Of a stretch of 35,442 nt of DNA, positions 21,362-29,995 are shown one piece after another. Within the stretch, counting starts at the first letter, position 1. Each line of letters starts with the position of its first letter. The DNA comes from Methylococcaceae bacterium (lineage in GTDB: Bacteria > Pseudomonadota > Gammaproteobacteria > Methylococcales > Methylomonadaceae): contig JAUYMX010000191.1 of the NCBI GenBank assembly GCA_030699345.1, positions 1-35,442 on the forward strand, given 5' to 3'. Both the position numbers and the translations under genes were made by a program. The notes beneath the pieces are model-generated. The model searched no databases and had not been told where the DNA came from. It was given only the letters and a program-made list of their open reading frames with translations.

Positions 21362-22090
21362 TCAATCCAGCCGATTTTCAATAATCAACAGCCACGGCCT
21401 AGCGCTGGTAAATTGCAGGTAGCCTTCCGGGGATAAGGTCAGGATGGTTTTTGAGACGGAATTGCGGACATTGCCGCCGATGGCTTGCAAGGTTTGGCCT
21501 GTGGTTTCCACGACTATATCGCAATGCAGCTTTGCTTTGAGTGAATCCGGGAGCTCTTCTATCGCTTCTGTGGGCGCGTCTTCGCCCCGGTTGGCACAGA
21601 TTAAATCCCCCGGTTTAGGTTTGTATTCCTGAATGGTATGGGGGATCAAGGGCGCGCCAGGGTTGTGGGCATTGGCAAGAAAATGATTTAGGTAAGATTG
21701 GTGGGCAATGGCCCGTGGGAACAGGGTTTCTGAGACACCGGCCGCCTGCATGATCCAACCGATGAAAGCGGCGGACCAAGGCTGGTTGCAGTCGTTGCCC
21801 GACAGCCAGTACTCGCCGACCGCGCTCCAATACTGGTTGATTCGGTCGCTGTGGCTGGCATCGGCATCCTCCCAAATCCCGACATGGGGAATGCTTTCCT
21901 CGTTCCCGTCGATCACGACTTTCTGCTGGCCGAAGAATATCCATTCATCTATCGCGGCCTTTACGATCTTATATTTCCAAGAATTGACAGGCATAGATGA
22001 CAAACTGTCGGCACCGGGTTGTTTCTGCGGTGCCGCGCTACAAGCGACTAAGACAAGAAACAAAAGGATAAGCAGAGGTTTGACTATCAT
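21362..22090 (-). CDS. DUF2272 lipoprotein
   Basis: From ATG 22090 the protein has 242 residues, with a lipoprotein signal ending LVLVAC (Cys about 17). The DUF2272 core includes GEYWLSGNDCNQPWSAAFIG, WIMQAAGV, AIAHQSYLNHFL, KPGDLICANRGEDAP and LHCDIVVETTGQTLQAIGGN. Cys, His and Asp positions in these motifs suggest an NlpC/CHAP-like hydrolase fold. An upstream in-frame ATG at 22192 lies inside the MITE-like element and is unlikely to be used. It probably acts in the periplasm on cell wall; substrate unknown. Confidence 0.82.
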   Translation of the reverse strand: MIVKPLLILLFLVLVACSAAPQKQPGADSLSSMPVNSWKYKIVKAAIDEWIFFGQQKVVIDGNEESIPHVGIWEDADASHSDRINQYWSAVGEYWLSGNDCNQPWSAAFIGWIMQAAGVSETLFPRAIAHQSYLNHFLANAHNPGAPLIPHTIQEYKPKPGDLICANRGEDAPTEAIEELPDSLKAKLHCDIVVETTGQTLQAIGGNVRNSVSKTILTLSPEGYLQFTSARPWLLIIENRLD

Positions 22091-22120
22091 TATTGAGGCT
22101 TGGGTATTGTAAAAATTAAA

Positions 22121-22232
22121 GTAACTATTCAGCGAGTCCTTTGGAGGGCAGAAGCAAAATACCGCATTACCGGGTGGGAGCGACGCTCTCACAAGACACT
22201 TTCACAGCAATCAACTGATGCTGAATAGTTAC
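22121..22232. mobile_element. MITE-like element 2 with 13-bp perfect terminal inverted repeats
   Basis: GTAACTATTCAGC (22121-22133) and GCTGAATAGTTAC (22220-22232) are exact complements. The 112-bp element has no gene. It contains GTGGGAGCGACGCTCTCAC, a short palindrome. It shares its ends with the element at 6695-6838 and lies 30 bp upstream of the DUF2272 gene, where it may carry or disrupt the promoter. Confidence 0.7.
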
Positions 22233-22289
22233 AAATTAAATTCAGTTGGCGACATAAGCCCCTGTGGATTAAAGCTTGGCAGCTTTACG

Positions 22290-24149
22290 TCATCGTGTCG
22301 GCCGTCGAGCCTCGCGGAACCAAGTCCGGTATTGCTCCATTTTCGCCCGCTGTTCGGCTGGCGCGTGGCGGCGGCAGGTGGCATATTCTTCCGTATCCGG
22401 CTGCGCACCCCAGCGTATTTCGGGGCAGTCGTTGGGATTATAAGTCATTTCGTAGGCGGGTTTGCGTGCCAGCACTTCGGCTACTGAAAGCTCCCACGAG
22501 CTGCCGTCTGTACGCGTATAGCGGATGCTGCGTTCCTGGATGCGCTTGGCGTGGTACTGCTCGATTTCGGCCTTCGCCTGTTCCGGGCTACTGCCGTTCA
22601 TCACAAACAATTCGGGGTGCCGCACGATCTTTTCAGGCAAACCATTCAGTACGTTAATGGCGATAATCAGGCGCATGTCGCGGGAGGGTGTGGAGTAATC
22701 TTCCCAAGGGCCGATAGTCTGAAAAATCGCCGCACCGGTTGGCATGGCGATAACGCTGCCGGGGCTCTTGCGGAAATACGCTTCGCCATTGTCAATCGAA
22801 TTCACGCGGGTCTCGATTTGCTCCACCAATGCGTCCAAGGTGGCTTCGTAAGCTTGTTTGGGATCAAGGCCATTGGGGTTGATGAGCTTTGCCATCCTGG
22901 CGTAGAAATCGTCGGGCGAAAGTTGATTCTGCTCTAAGGAAAAGGAGACGAAGCTGGGGTGATCGACCAGTTCGTCATTAGTGAGCGCCCGCCATCCGCC
23001 CGAAGCGCTGCGAGCCAAGGGCCGGAACGCCTTGAAACCCGGCCCGGCGCTGGCGACGTTATCGAACAGAAACGTGCCTTCCCAAAAACGCTTACGGCTG
23101 ACCGAGTTATCCGGTTGGGCATCGACGGCTAACAAACTACCAGGACGATCCGTCGTCTGCGGCAGCCATTCGACCAACACCATCACATGCCCGTAAGGAT
23201 CGGCATAGACCGTGCCCGGCCAGAGCGTTTCACGGCTTAGAGGAATGGGATACAGATCGGTGGACTCGTCCTCAAGTCCGGTCCGCGCCGAGCCCGAATG
23301 GACGGCATCCGCCAGCTGTCTGCTGACATTTTTGAAACTGGTTTGCGGGCTGATGCCGTTAGTGAATTCAGTGTTGATGGTGGCGGCGCCACAACGCGGC
23401 GGCGAGTTGGCCGAGCCACGACTGCAGGCACGGAAAGCAATGGGCAGGCCGACCTTCCAAGCAAAATAAGCCCGTAAGGTGTAAGGCAGGTCGGCGCAAT
23501 CGGGGGTGAGCGGCAGGTTTTTATCTTCGTTGAGGCCAAGATGATTGTGCAGGAAGTTGCGCTCAGAGTTGCGCAACACCGGCTCCAGGGACGGGAAACT
23601 GAGGTTTTCCTCAGGCGACGCACCAAACAATTCTTCAATCCAAGCCGAATAAAACGCTTCGGTGGCAAGCCCCCAGGTTTTGGGCCTTTCTTGTGCGCCC
23701 GACCCGCCGATGCTGAGTGGATGGCAGGCGGCAAGCTTGCCATCCCGGCTCGCTACCAGCCGATAATCCCCGTCGTTGATGTCTTCCAACGTGGCAACCA
23801 TGCTCCAAGGCGGCCCGCCTCGGCGGTGGAATTGCACAGGTTTGTGCTGGCCTTGGCTGTCAATCAGCGCCAGTTCAGACACCGGGCTGTCCGTGGACAC
23901 GGCCATGATCTTGACTGGCTGATCGACTTTGGGATTGAGGGGCGAGATCCAGATATGCGTATCGCCGGTTTCTTCACATGCAAAATCCTCAGCCAGCGCC
24001 GTCGATATGCTGGCGAATGTCAGCAGGCAAGCAAGGAAATAACCGGTAAGTTGGATTGTCGACTCCGGTAAGTTGCTTAACCTCAGCGCTATTAATAGGC
24101 AGTCTTGCAGTTTTTTCAGCGTTGATTTTGACAAGGGTAGCGTTGTCAT
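22290..24149 (-). CDS. Large secreted protein of unknown function (619 residues)
   Basis: An SD GGAGT precedes ATG 24149. A hydrophobic segment at about 34-53 ending STALA-ED is a late signal peptide. The mature protein has Cys pairs near its start (FACEETGDTH, LAACHPLS), then PDCADLPYTLRAYFAWKVGL PIAFRACSRG at about 215-245 and YADPYGHVMVLVEWLP at about 318-333. The Cys-Asp and later His resemble a papain-like/transglutaminase catalytic layout, but this is tentative. The C-terminal third is helical and charged. It lies about 60 bp upstream of the MITE-like element and the DUF2272 gene on the same strand, suggesting a functional pair. Confidence 0.7.
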   Translation of the reverse strand: MTTLPLSKSTLKKLQDCLLIALRLSNLPESTIQLTGYFLACLLTFASISTALAEDFACEETGDTHIWISPLNPKVDQPVKIMAVSTDSPVSELALIDSQGQHKPVQFHRRGGPPWSMVATLEDINDGDYRLVASRDGKLAACHPLSIGGSGAQERPKTWGLATEAFYSAWIEELFGASPEENLSFPSLEPVLRNSERNFLHNHLGLNEDKNLPLTPDCADLPYTLRAYFAWKVGLPIAFRACSRGSANSPPRCGAATINTEFTNGISPQTSFKNVSRQLADAVHSGSARTGLEDESTDLYPIPLSRETLWPGTVYADPYGHVMVLVEWLPQTTDRPGSLLAVDAQPDNSVSRKRFWEGTFLFDNVASAGPGFKAFRPLARSASGGWRALTNDELVDHPSFVSFSLEQNQLSPDDFYARMAKLINPNGLDPKQAYEATLDALVEQIETRVNSIDNGEAYFRKSPGSVIAMPTGAAIFQTIGPWEDYSTPSRDMRLIIAINVLNGLPEKIVRHPELFVMNGSSPEQAKAEIEQYHAKRIQERSIRYTRTDGSSWELSVAEVLARKPAYEMTYNPNDCPEIRWGAQPDTEEYATCRRHAPAEQRAKMEQYRTWFREARRPTR

Positions 24150-24233
24150 TCAGGTACTCCAGTGATCCAGTGAGGTCTTTTTTTTGGCAGCGATGAGGCG
24201 CCGAGGTTGCGCTGAGTTTATCACCCAATAAAA

Positions 24234-25010
24234 TTAAAGATGTCTGCTTTCATCCGTTTGCTGAGGAGCAAGCAAACCACCATAGCGCTGTCTCATATTT
24301 TCCATGTGCGAGCCGTCCCAGTAAATGCGCTGGCAAGTGGTGCATTGGTAGAACTGTTCATAGTAGCGGCGGGTTTTCGGTTCAAGTTGTTCGAGAATAT
24401 CGGCCTTGGCGACCGCAGACAGTACTCCATTGCAAACCAGGCAGCGTGCAAAGGGCTGAATGGCATTGTGCAGTTCGAATCGCCGCAGCACTTCATCGAC
24501 CTGGTTTGCGACCTTGACCGCACGCACCCAGTAGCCGTGGACAATTTGTTTGGCATATAAAAGACGACGGTCCCGCGTCAGTACAATGCGCTGCTCGTTT
24601 ACTGCGATATTGACCACTTCTGCATCACTGTAATCGTTGCGATAGAGGCAATCAAAACCCAGTAAGCGCATGTGCTTGGCAAGTTTGCCCAGATTTACAT
24701 CCATGATGAAGCGCGGATTGTTCAGGGGTTTTTCACGTAGTTTAATTTCGGGGCTGATGTCCGGTCTTCCAAATATCGGGTAAACAGCAACGCAGTCGTC
24801 GTTTTGCAGCTGATAGTCGAAACCCACTGACTGACCGTTGACGATGATTAGTTCTACTTCGGTATGAGGCACACCGAAAACCTCAATGGGATCTTTAATA
24901 CCCGGATGACCGCTGAATCGATAGGCATTCGTTCGCTGGCGTTGCGATGGCGACAGAAAATCGTTTAGTTCCCCGTAAAAACAAAACTCCGCAGTGTGTT
25001 CCGGTTGCAT
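24234..25010 (-). CDS. Mut7-C RNase-domain protein with N-terminal ubiquitin-like domain
   Basis: The 258-residue protein has a ubiquitin-like Mut7-C-associated domain (about 1-90, IIVNGQSVGFDYQLQNDD, VAVYPIFGRP), a PIN-like Mut7-C domain from about 100 (FIMDVNLGKLAKHMRLLGFD, Asp104; VLTRDRRLLYAKQ, Asp147) and a zinc ribbon with CLVC (190/193) and CTTC (223/226). This is the standard bacterial architecture. Members are predicted RNases; substrate not established. It is cytosolic. No operon partner is evident. Confidence 0.9.
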   Translation of the reverse strand: MQPEHTAEFCFYGELNDFLSPSQRQRTNAYRFSGHPGIKDPIEVFGVPHTEVELIIVNGQSVGFDYQLQNDDCVAVYPIFGRPDISPEIKLREKPLNNPRFIMDVNLGKLAKHMRLLGFDCLYRNDYSDAEVVNIAVNEQRIVLTRDRRLLYAKQIVHGYWVRAVKVANQVDEVLRRFELHNAIQPFARCLVCNGVLSAVAKADILEQLEPKTRRYYEQFYQCTTCQRIYWDGSHMENMRQRYGGLLAPQQTDESRHL

Positions 25011-25074
25011 GTTGTCCGCCTCTTACTGATTGCAGCTAATTTGGTGCCATGCACTTATTACTTGAATTCACGGA

Positions 25075-25285
25075 CTAGGCAAGACCGGGTAGGTGCGGAT
25101 TTATCCGCATAGTGCGAATGAATTCGCACCTACAGCTTGCCTAAATCTCTCAATAAAATTATTTTTATGCTTAAAATCAACTATTTACAAGCAGACAATA
25201 AAATTAAAAATCGTCTCAAACAGCGTCTGTTTCATGGTAACGCCATACCGCCGAAAAGGGGCTTACTTTGCTCACCACGAACGCA
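25075..25285. repeat. Noncoding direct repeat, copy 1
   Basis: Starts with a nested hairpin: CTAGGCAAG and GCTTGCCTA outside, GTAGGTGCGGAT and ATTCGCACCTAC inside (25075-25144). It continues through AAACAGCGTCTGTTT to GGGGCTTACTTTGCTCACC and ACGAACG. Copy 2 (25376-25556) is nearly the same but lacks about 30 bp after the hairpin. Confidence 0.75.
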
Positions 25286-25307
25286 TTGATTTGTAGAGGC
25301 CCGTTCG

Positions 25308-25327
25308 CATTTATGCCCTGTGGGTAC
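25308..25327. mobile_element. 17-bp micro-insertion 1 in a dispersed repeat
   Basis: ATTTATGCCCTGTGGGT (25309-25325) sits between C and A. Removing it restores CCGTTCGCACTGAGCCTGTC, the usual form of a very common repeat. One base differs from the copy at 32878-32894. Confidence 0.6.
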
Positions 25328-25375
25328 TGAGCCTGTCGAAGTGCAGGGTTTTTCGAGGTGCCCTATTTTTGACAA

Positions 25376-25556
25376 CTAGGCAAGATCGGGTAGGTGCGGA
25401 TTTATCCGCATAGTGCGAATGAATTCGCACCTACAGCTTGCCTATAAATCAACTAGTTACAAGCGGGCAATGAAATTAAAAATCGCCTCAAACAGCGTCT
25501 GTTTCTTGATAACGTCATGCCGCCGAAAAGGGGCTTACTTTGCTCACCACGAACGG
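25376..25556. repeat. Noncoding direct repeat, copy 2
   Basis: Repeats the hairpin unit (25376-25445) and the AAACAGCGTCTGTTT to TTGCTCACCACGAACG part of copy 1, with scattered substitutions. No frame runs through either copy. Confidence 0.75.
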
Positions 25557-25679
25557 CTTAACTTAATAGGATTTAATTAAAAACTTATTGGGATTGGTAT
25601 TACTTCATCAATAGCATGGGGGTGAAAATCAGTAAAAGGTTGTTTGTTAACGGGGCACGAATTTATAGCAACGATTATG

Positions 25680-25702
25680 GTGCGACAATTTGTCGCACTT
25701 TT
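25680..25702 (+). terminator. Short hairpin with T-run
   Basis: GTGCGAC (25680-25686) pairs with GTCGCAC (25692-25698) and is followed by TTTT. It also has a preceding A-poor plus strand context, so direction is most likely plus. There is no annotated gene upstream on this strand. Confidence 0.45.
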
Positions 25703-25719
25703 ACTGGACAATAGCTTTT

Positions 25720-25920
25720 TTAGCTAATAGAATTGCCCCACCTTAAGCAAGGCTGATAAGACTCGAAAGAATCGTCATCTTTAAACGGGGGAGGAAGGCG
25801 ACCGGTAACGCGGTAAAACAACAACAATAAACGCAAGTAATTGAACTGCCATTTTTAATGGTAGGCGTCCATATCAAAAAATAAAAAATACCGGACGAAG
25901 CCCACTTTATGTGGGCTTTT
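25720..25920 (+). ncRNA. Candidate small RNA ending at a strong terminator
   Basis: A gene-free, purine-rich stretch (CGGGGGAGGAAGGCGACCGG near 25787) ends in GCCCAC-tttat-GTGGGC followed by six T (25900-25922). The terminator is strong and no coding frame precedes it, so an unannotated transcript is likely. I could not match it to a known RNA family. Its start is a guess. The 25921-26067 remainder shows nothing certain. Confidence 0.35.
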
Positions 25921-25922
25921 TT
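25900..25922 (+). terminator. Strong intrinsic terminator without an upstream gene
   Basis: Six-bp GC-rich stem GCCCAC/GTGGGC with a five-base loop and TTTTTT tail. It is preceded by AAAAAATA, so it could work weakly on the minus strand too. Confidence 0.8.
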
Positions 25923-26067
25923 ATGCGTATTTTTTAGGCCAAAGTAAAAACGTACAGCAGATTACAATTTAGGACTGAATGGCTCGTTTACTACCAGTGC
26001 GGGCCATTTAAAAGCACATCATAAAGGCGCAGAATTGGTATTCAGTGCCAATCCGTCTTTAAAATCT

Positions 26068-27141
26068 TTATTCTACGGCCAGATATTGCCCGGCCCCCAG
26101 CGGCGATTCATATTGCACTCCTTCTGCGAAATACTGTTTCGGATTGCTGGCAATCTCGCGCGCTGCTAGAAACTGGGCGTAATAATTTCGAGAAGCAAAA
26201 CCGAACGCTGGGCCGTTGTAAGCCGCAACGATATTGGAAAAATTGCGACCTGCCTGGCTTTGTGCCCGTTTCATACCACCAATGCCGTGATTATACGAAG
26301 TGATTGCCGTCGGCCAGTCGCCCAGTTTGCCATAGGCGTAACTGAGATAACGCGCAGCACCATGGGCAGAAGCAACAGGATCAAGACGTTGGTCAATCCG
26401 GCCATTGCCAGGCATGAAGGTTTTTGCCGCAGATTTAGTAAATTGCCACATCCCAACCGCACCAGCAGAAGATTTGGCGGCTGGCTGAAACGAGGATTCA
26501 ACATGAGGAAGAAGAGCCAGTTCTTCCGGCAAACCGGCGTTGCGGAAGATTTTGCGAAATTGCGGAGCATAGCGTCCACTAATCTCACGGCCGCGTTTGA
26601 AGCGTTCACGGGTACCTCGTTGGGATCGCACCCGCTCGGAAGCGCCATTCAATAATTTATTAAGTTGATGGCCGCTACTTTGCAGTTTGGCGATCAATTG
26701 CCGGTCGTTAGCATTTAATGGGGCGTTATAGCGTAATTTATTTTCCAGACCTGCTAATTGAACTTTCCAAAAATCGCGGCGCTGGCTGACGATGGCTTTT
26801 TGATCACTGGTCAGGCCTTCAGCAACATAACCTGGTAATACCATCACTTCGTAAATCACATCCATGTAGCGATCATCATGAAATGCTACTTCAGAGCGAT
26901 GCCAGACTGCATAGGTTTTACGCCAAAATTCCACAGCCGGTTCAAGCTCGCCAGGTTTTTGAAATACCCCGGAGTAAGTCGCAGGTGGATAGCCTTTTTG
27001 CGTTGAGATTGTGCTTGACTGATCAGTGCTTCGATATATTGCGGTTCTTTCATGATTAACCGAGGGCGATGTACTGCTGCAAGCATTTAATACCAACGCT
27101 ATCATTAGCAACAGCCCAAACTGCATAAGTAATCTATTCAT
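26068..27141 (-). CDS. Lytic transglycosylase lipoprotein (SLT family)
   Basis: The 357-residue protein has a lipoprotein signal ending VLNACSS (Cys21), a long helical region, then an SLT domain from about 195: LPEELALLPHVESSFQPAAK with catalytic Glu215, SAGAVGMWQFTKSAAKTF, DQRLDPVASAHGAARYL and WPTAITSYNHGIGGM. It is MltD-like in its core motifs but has no LysM repeats. It should cleave peptidoglycan between MurNAc and GlcNAc from the outer membrane's inner face. It stands alone on this strand. The gap 27142-27798 shows no gene I can support. Confidence 0.9.
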   Translation of the reverse strand: MNRLLMQFGLLLMIALVLNACSSTSPSVNHERTAIYRSTDQSSTISTQKGYPPATYSGVFQKPGELEPAVEFWRKTYAVWHRSEVAFHDDRYMDVIYEVMVLPGYVAEGLTSDQKAIVSQRRDFWKVQLAGLENKLRYNAPLNANDRQLIAKLQSSGHQLNKLLNGASERVRSQRGTRERFKRGREISGRYAPQFRKIFRNAGLPEELALLPHVESSFQPAAKSSAGAVGMWQFTKSAAKTFMPGNGRIDQRLDPVASAHGAARYLSYAYGKLGDWPTAITSYNHGIGGMKRAQSQAGRNFSNIVAAYNGPAFGFASRNYYAQFLAAREIASNPKQYFAEGVQYESPLGAGQYLAVE

Positions 27142-27798
27142 GTTCGTAATTGAGATAGCGTTGATGGGTGTCGATTAATTGTTGGGTAAGCAATAAGCGA
27201 ATTTTTTCAAGAAATAATAGCGGTCATTTCTGCTAATTGAAAATATAACTGAAAATGAAAATCTTGCACCCGCCAAGCAATTTGAATAAGCCCAATTCCT
27301 GAATCATGCCCATCATCTGATCCAGATGAAGAAAACTGTTTCGGTAATAAAGATCAAGAATCCCGCGGTAATTTATCATCCTGCCTTCTGAGAATACATT
27401 AGCGACCTGGCAACTTTGGACGCTCAATTTGGTTGTCCAATTGTGAATGGCTAATCAGCTCCAGAAAATGAGGATATTAGATAATAATGTTAAAGGATTG
27501 GATAGGTGTTCTTCCTTCTTATTCCTCTCACCGAGATGGTATGATTGAACGCGTAATCGAACGGATTCTGTCCACCCGCTTCGACCCATCTTAAAGCCTG
27601 GATCTTGCCGTATCATACCGGGCTAAAATACAACCACTTGCTCCCCGCAAAGCGCACCCGGCCAGATCACGCAAGCCAAGCCATGCAAAACTGGTGTAAA
27701 AAACGACCGGAATTGTTAAATAAGTGCGTTTATAGTCAGACGGGAGTTGCTTAATTAAACTCAAAATTTTGTGAAAAATACCTAGGAGCCGTTGCACG

Positions 27799-29334
27799 AT
27801 GACTGTCGAATTCTTGATTAACTTAGTGGTGCAGATTCTTGGCACCGGGGCAGTATTCTTCCTCGCCTATCGGTCCTTCCAAAAACGCCGCATTCAGCTG
27901 GGCAATGAACCAACACTACCGGAATACTTTGTCCGCAGAAGTATTTACTGGATAGGCATCACATCGTACTGCACGCTTATGGCCGTACTTTACGGGTTAC
28001 TTACCTGGCTGTGGCTGCCCTTGGCACCGCTGGTGACGCTCATTGTGAAGAACCTTCGATCCGGGGAGTTGGTCAACCTCCTCAATAGCTTGGACGGAAG
28101 CACGATCATGCCTTTGATTGCCGTCGGGCTGTTTCTATTTTTTATTGCTTGGGAAAGTAAGTTTAATCCCTTGCTTGTTTTAAGGGACAGCATCCATGAC
28201 GCTTTCGCGATTCCGACCAAGGCGGTAGAAGTCTACAACGCTTTAATTACATCGAGATTATCGGCAGTCGACGATGGACTAAAAGCACAAATCAATAATC
28301 GCCTATTGGTGCCGAGCGTCGACCCCGGTGATTTCGAAAAATCCAGCGCCACGGTCGAGTATAAATGGGCTCATAATTGCCTTCTTTTTGACCAGATACA
28401 GAATTACGCCAACCAATCGTCCTTTCGTCGTTTATTCAGTGAGCCGTCTTTAAAATGGGGGGAAATCTGTATTTCCTACAATGCGATGTCAGAAAAAGTT
28501 GTCGTCTGGAAGAAAGCGGAGCCGCACTATACCAAGACGGTAAACTTGATCAAGGAACTGGATCACCTCACCGGTTTACTCTGTCGCTTACTCGCTTCTC
28601 TGGTCGTGTTCGGGAGCGCAAGCGAGAACGAAATCTGGGCAAATGTGAAGCAGCTCGGCGGTAATGTCCACGAGACTCGTCTAAAACACACCTACAAATA
28701 TATTCTGCAATTCACGGCGGCTACCGCCATCGGGGTTATGTTGGGTCGAGAGATTTCGGTCTTGCTACATAATGCCTTCCTGTTTCCCGATAAACCGCTG
28801 GCGCACTTTAGTTACACCACGCTCCGTTGGATCGCCTATGCCATTCCGATGTGGGTCCTGCCGATAGCGCTCGTCTTTATTTCACGGACACTCGCTTTCA
28901 GACACCAACGGGAGCAATCCGATCGATCCTATGGGTTTTACATGACGATGATGATCGTGGGCTTCATCGTCAGTACCTCGGTATCGACATTTGTTCTCGA
29001 ATTAACGTTCTATCACAGAGAGTCTTTCGATTTTCTGGAAAGCTTCATACAACATATGCGCTGGGGCATTCTGCCGGCACTCGTGTGCGGTTTTGTGGCT
29101 TATCGAATGGACACGCCCGTGAGCGAATCGGAAGCGCTAAGTAAGCTCATTACAGACGCCGCGTTGCGTTTTCTTGGCTGGGGATCGGTCGCCGTCATTA
29201 TCATGCTTTATGCTACCGATGATTTGATCATCCAGAAAACTAACCTGCGTTTCACTCTTGTTGTCACCGCTTTCTTCGTAATCGGTCTCTTAGGGGCGTC
29301 GGCCCGTTTCAAAACGGCGAAGCTAGATGATTAG
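27799..29334 (+). CDS. Polytopic membrane protein of unknown function (511 residues)
   Basis: Hydrophobic helices appear at about 5-25, 50-85, 100-120, then a soluble domain of about 180 residues (130-310), and further helices at about 310-335, 345-370, 385-410, 425-440 and 455-505. The soluble part includes DAFAIPTKAVEVYNALITSR, EYKWAHNCLLFDQIQNYA and SYNAMSEKVVVWKKAEPHYT. No catalytic motif is recognised. AGGAG lies 13 nt before the ATG. The gene is flanked by long gene-poor stretches on both sides, as often seen for acquired genes. Confidence 0.75.
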   Translation: MTVEFLINLVVQILGTGAVFFLAYRSFQKRRIQLGNEPTLPEYFVRRSIYWIGITSYCTLMAVLYGLLTWLWLPLAPLVTLIVKNLRSGELVNLLNSLDGSTIMPLIAVGLFLFFIAWESKFNPLLVLRDSIHDAFAIPTKAVEVYNALITSRLSAVDDGLKAQINNRLLVPSVDPGDFEKSSATVEYKWAHNCLLFDQIQNYANQSSFRRLFSEPSLKWGEICISYNAMSEKVVVWKKAEPHYTKTVNLIKELDHLTGLLCRLLASLVVFGSASENEIWANVKQLGGNVHETRLKHTYKYILQFTAATAIGVMLGREISVLLHNAFLFPDKPLAHFSYTTLRWIAYAIPMWVLPIALVFISRTLAFRHQREQSDRSYGFYMTMMIVGFIVSTSVSTFVLELTFYHRESFDFLESFIQHMRWGILPALVCGFVAYRMDTPVSESEALSKLITDAALRFLGWGSVAVIIMLYATDDLIIQKTNLRFTLVVTAFFVIGLLGASARFKTAKLDD

Positions 29335-29888
29335 CTATTCTGTCTCGTGTAATTGTATTTTGATATTTCGCGCCGATGACGCCGGAGAAAGTGCTATTGG
29401 CGTTATATTTTAAGAATAAAAATCTGAGGCTTAAACTTGCTTGTACGATCAAAAAAATTGCTGAGTTATCTGTAAAGGGAAGTGAGAGTGATCCAAGATA
29501 CTCAAACTATTTATTAGCTATTAAGTTGATGATAGAAAGCAGACCGTTGCAATAGCTGATGGCGACAGGTACGTAACGGCCATGAGCTGCCCAAGGCGAT
29601 TGGCCGCTTTGTGGCAAGCAATTCTGTGAAATGAAGATCATCTGTCCAACAGAAAACTCAGTTGCTATGCAAATGCATTAACCAAAAAAATATTGAAACG
29701 AAATAGCCGACCCATCTGCGCCAGTGAAGCTGAAAACATTACAGCGCAAATGTCTCGATTTGTTTAAAGTTTGGCAGGGCGCATGTGATATTATCGCTCT
29801 CGTTAAAGATCAATCTATTGTAAAGCAGTACATTTTTCCGCTACAAACTACGTGTCAAACTTATTCTAAGTGCGCATGTTTCAAGGAT

Positions 29889-29965
29889 GATAAAGCCAAA
29901 CTTATTGTAAGATAGGGACGGAAAGCTACGGGGCCTTTATAAAAGGCTGGCCGCGTTGCATTAAA
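29889..29965 (+). promoter_or_regulatory. Probable cyclic di-GMP-I (GEMM) riboswitch
   Basis: In order: GCCAAAC, a short P1b hairpin CTTA-ttg-TAAG, GGGACGGAAAGCTACGGGG, a P3 hairpin GCCTTT-ata-AAAGGC, then TGGCCGCGTTGC. This follows the GEMM consensus (GCAAACC ... GGGACGCAAAGCCACGGG ... TGGCCGGGTTGCC) with a few substitutions. It ends about 30 bp before the start codon of the exported protein gene at 29996. The 29335-29888 stretch shows nothing else I can support. Confidence 0.75.
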
Positions 29966-29995
29966 TTTAATGATAGCTTTCTCCTACCTGTATTC

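Noticed and set aside
23237..24071. Long frames overlapping the 619-residue secreted protein
   Set aside because: They are shadow frames in GC-rich coding DNA without starts, motifs or ribosome sites.
25075..25556. CRISPR array from the two direct repeats
   Set aside because: Only two copies, about 200 bp each with internal hairpins, and no regular short spacers or cas genes.
27233..27427. 64-residue minus-strand frame upstream of the lytic transglycosylase
   Set aside because: No ribosome site, family or conserved pattern that I can see.
27591..27845. 84-residue minus-strand frame before the 511-residue membrane protein
   Set aside because: It overlaps the start of that gene and lacks features of a real protein; the region is probably promoter and leader.
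29724..29915. 63-residue frame upstream of the exported protein genes
   Set aside because: It runs into the riboswitch candidate, has no ribosome site and no recognisable protein features.
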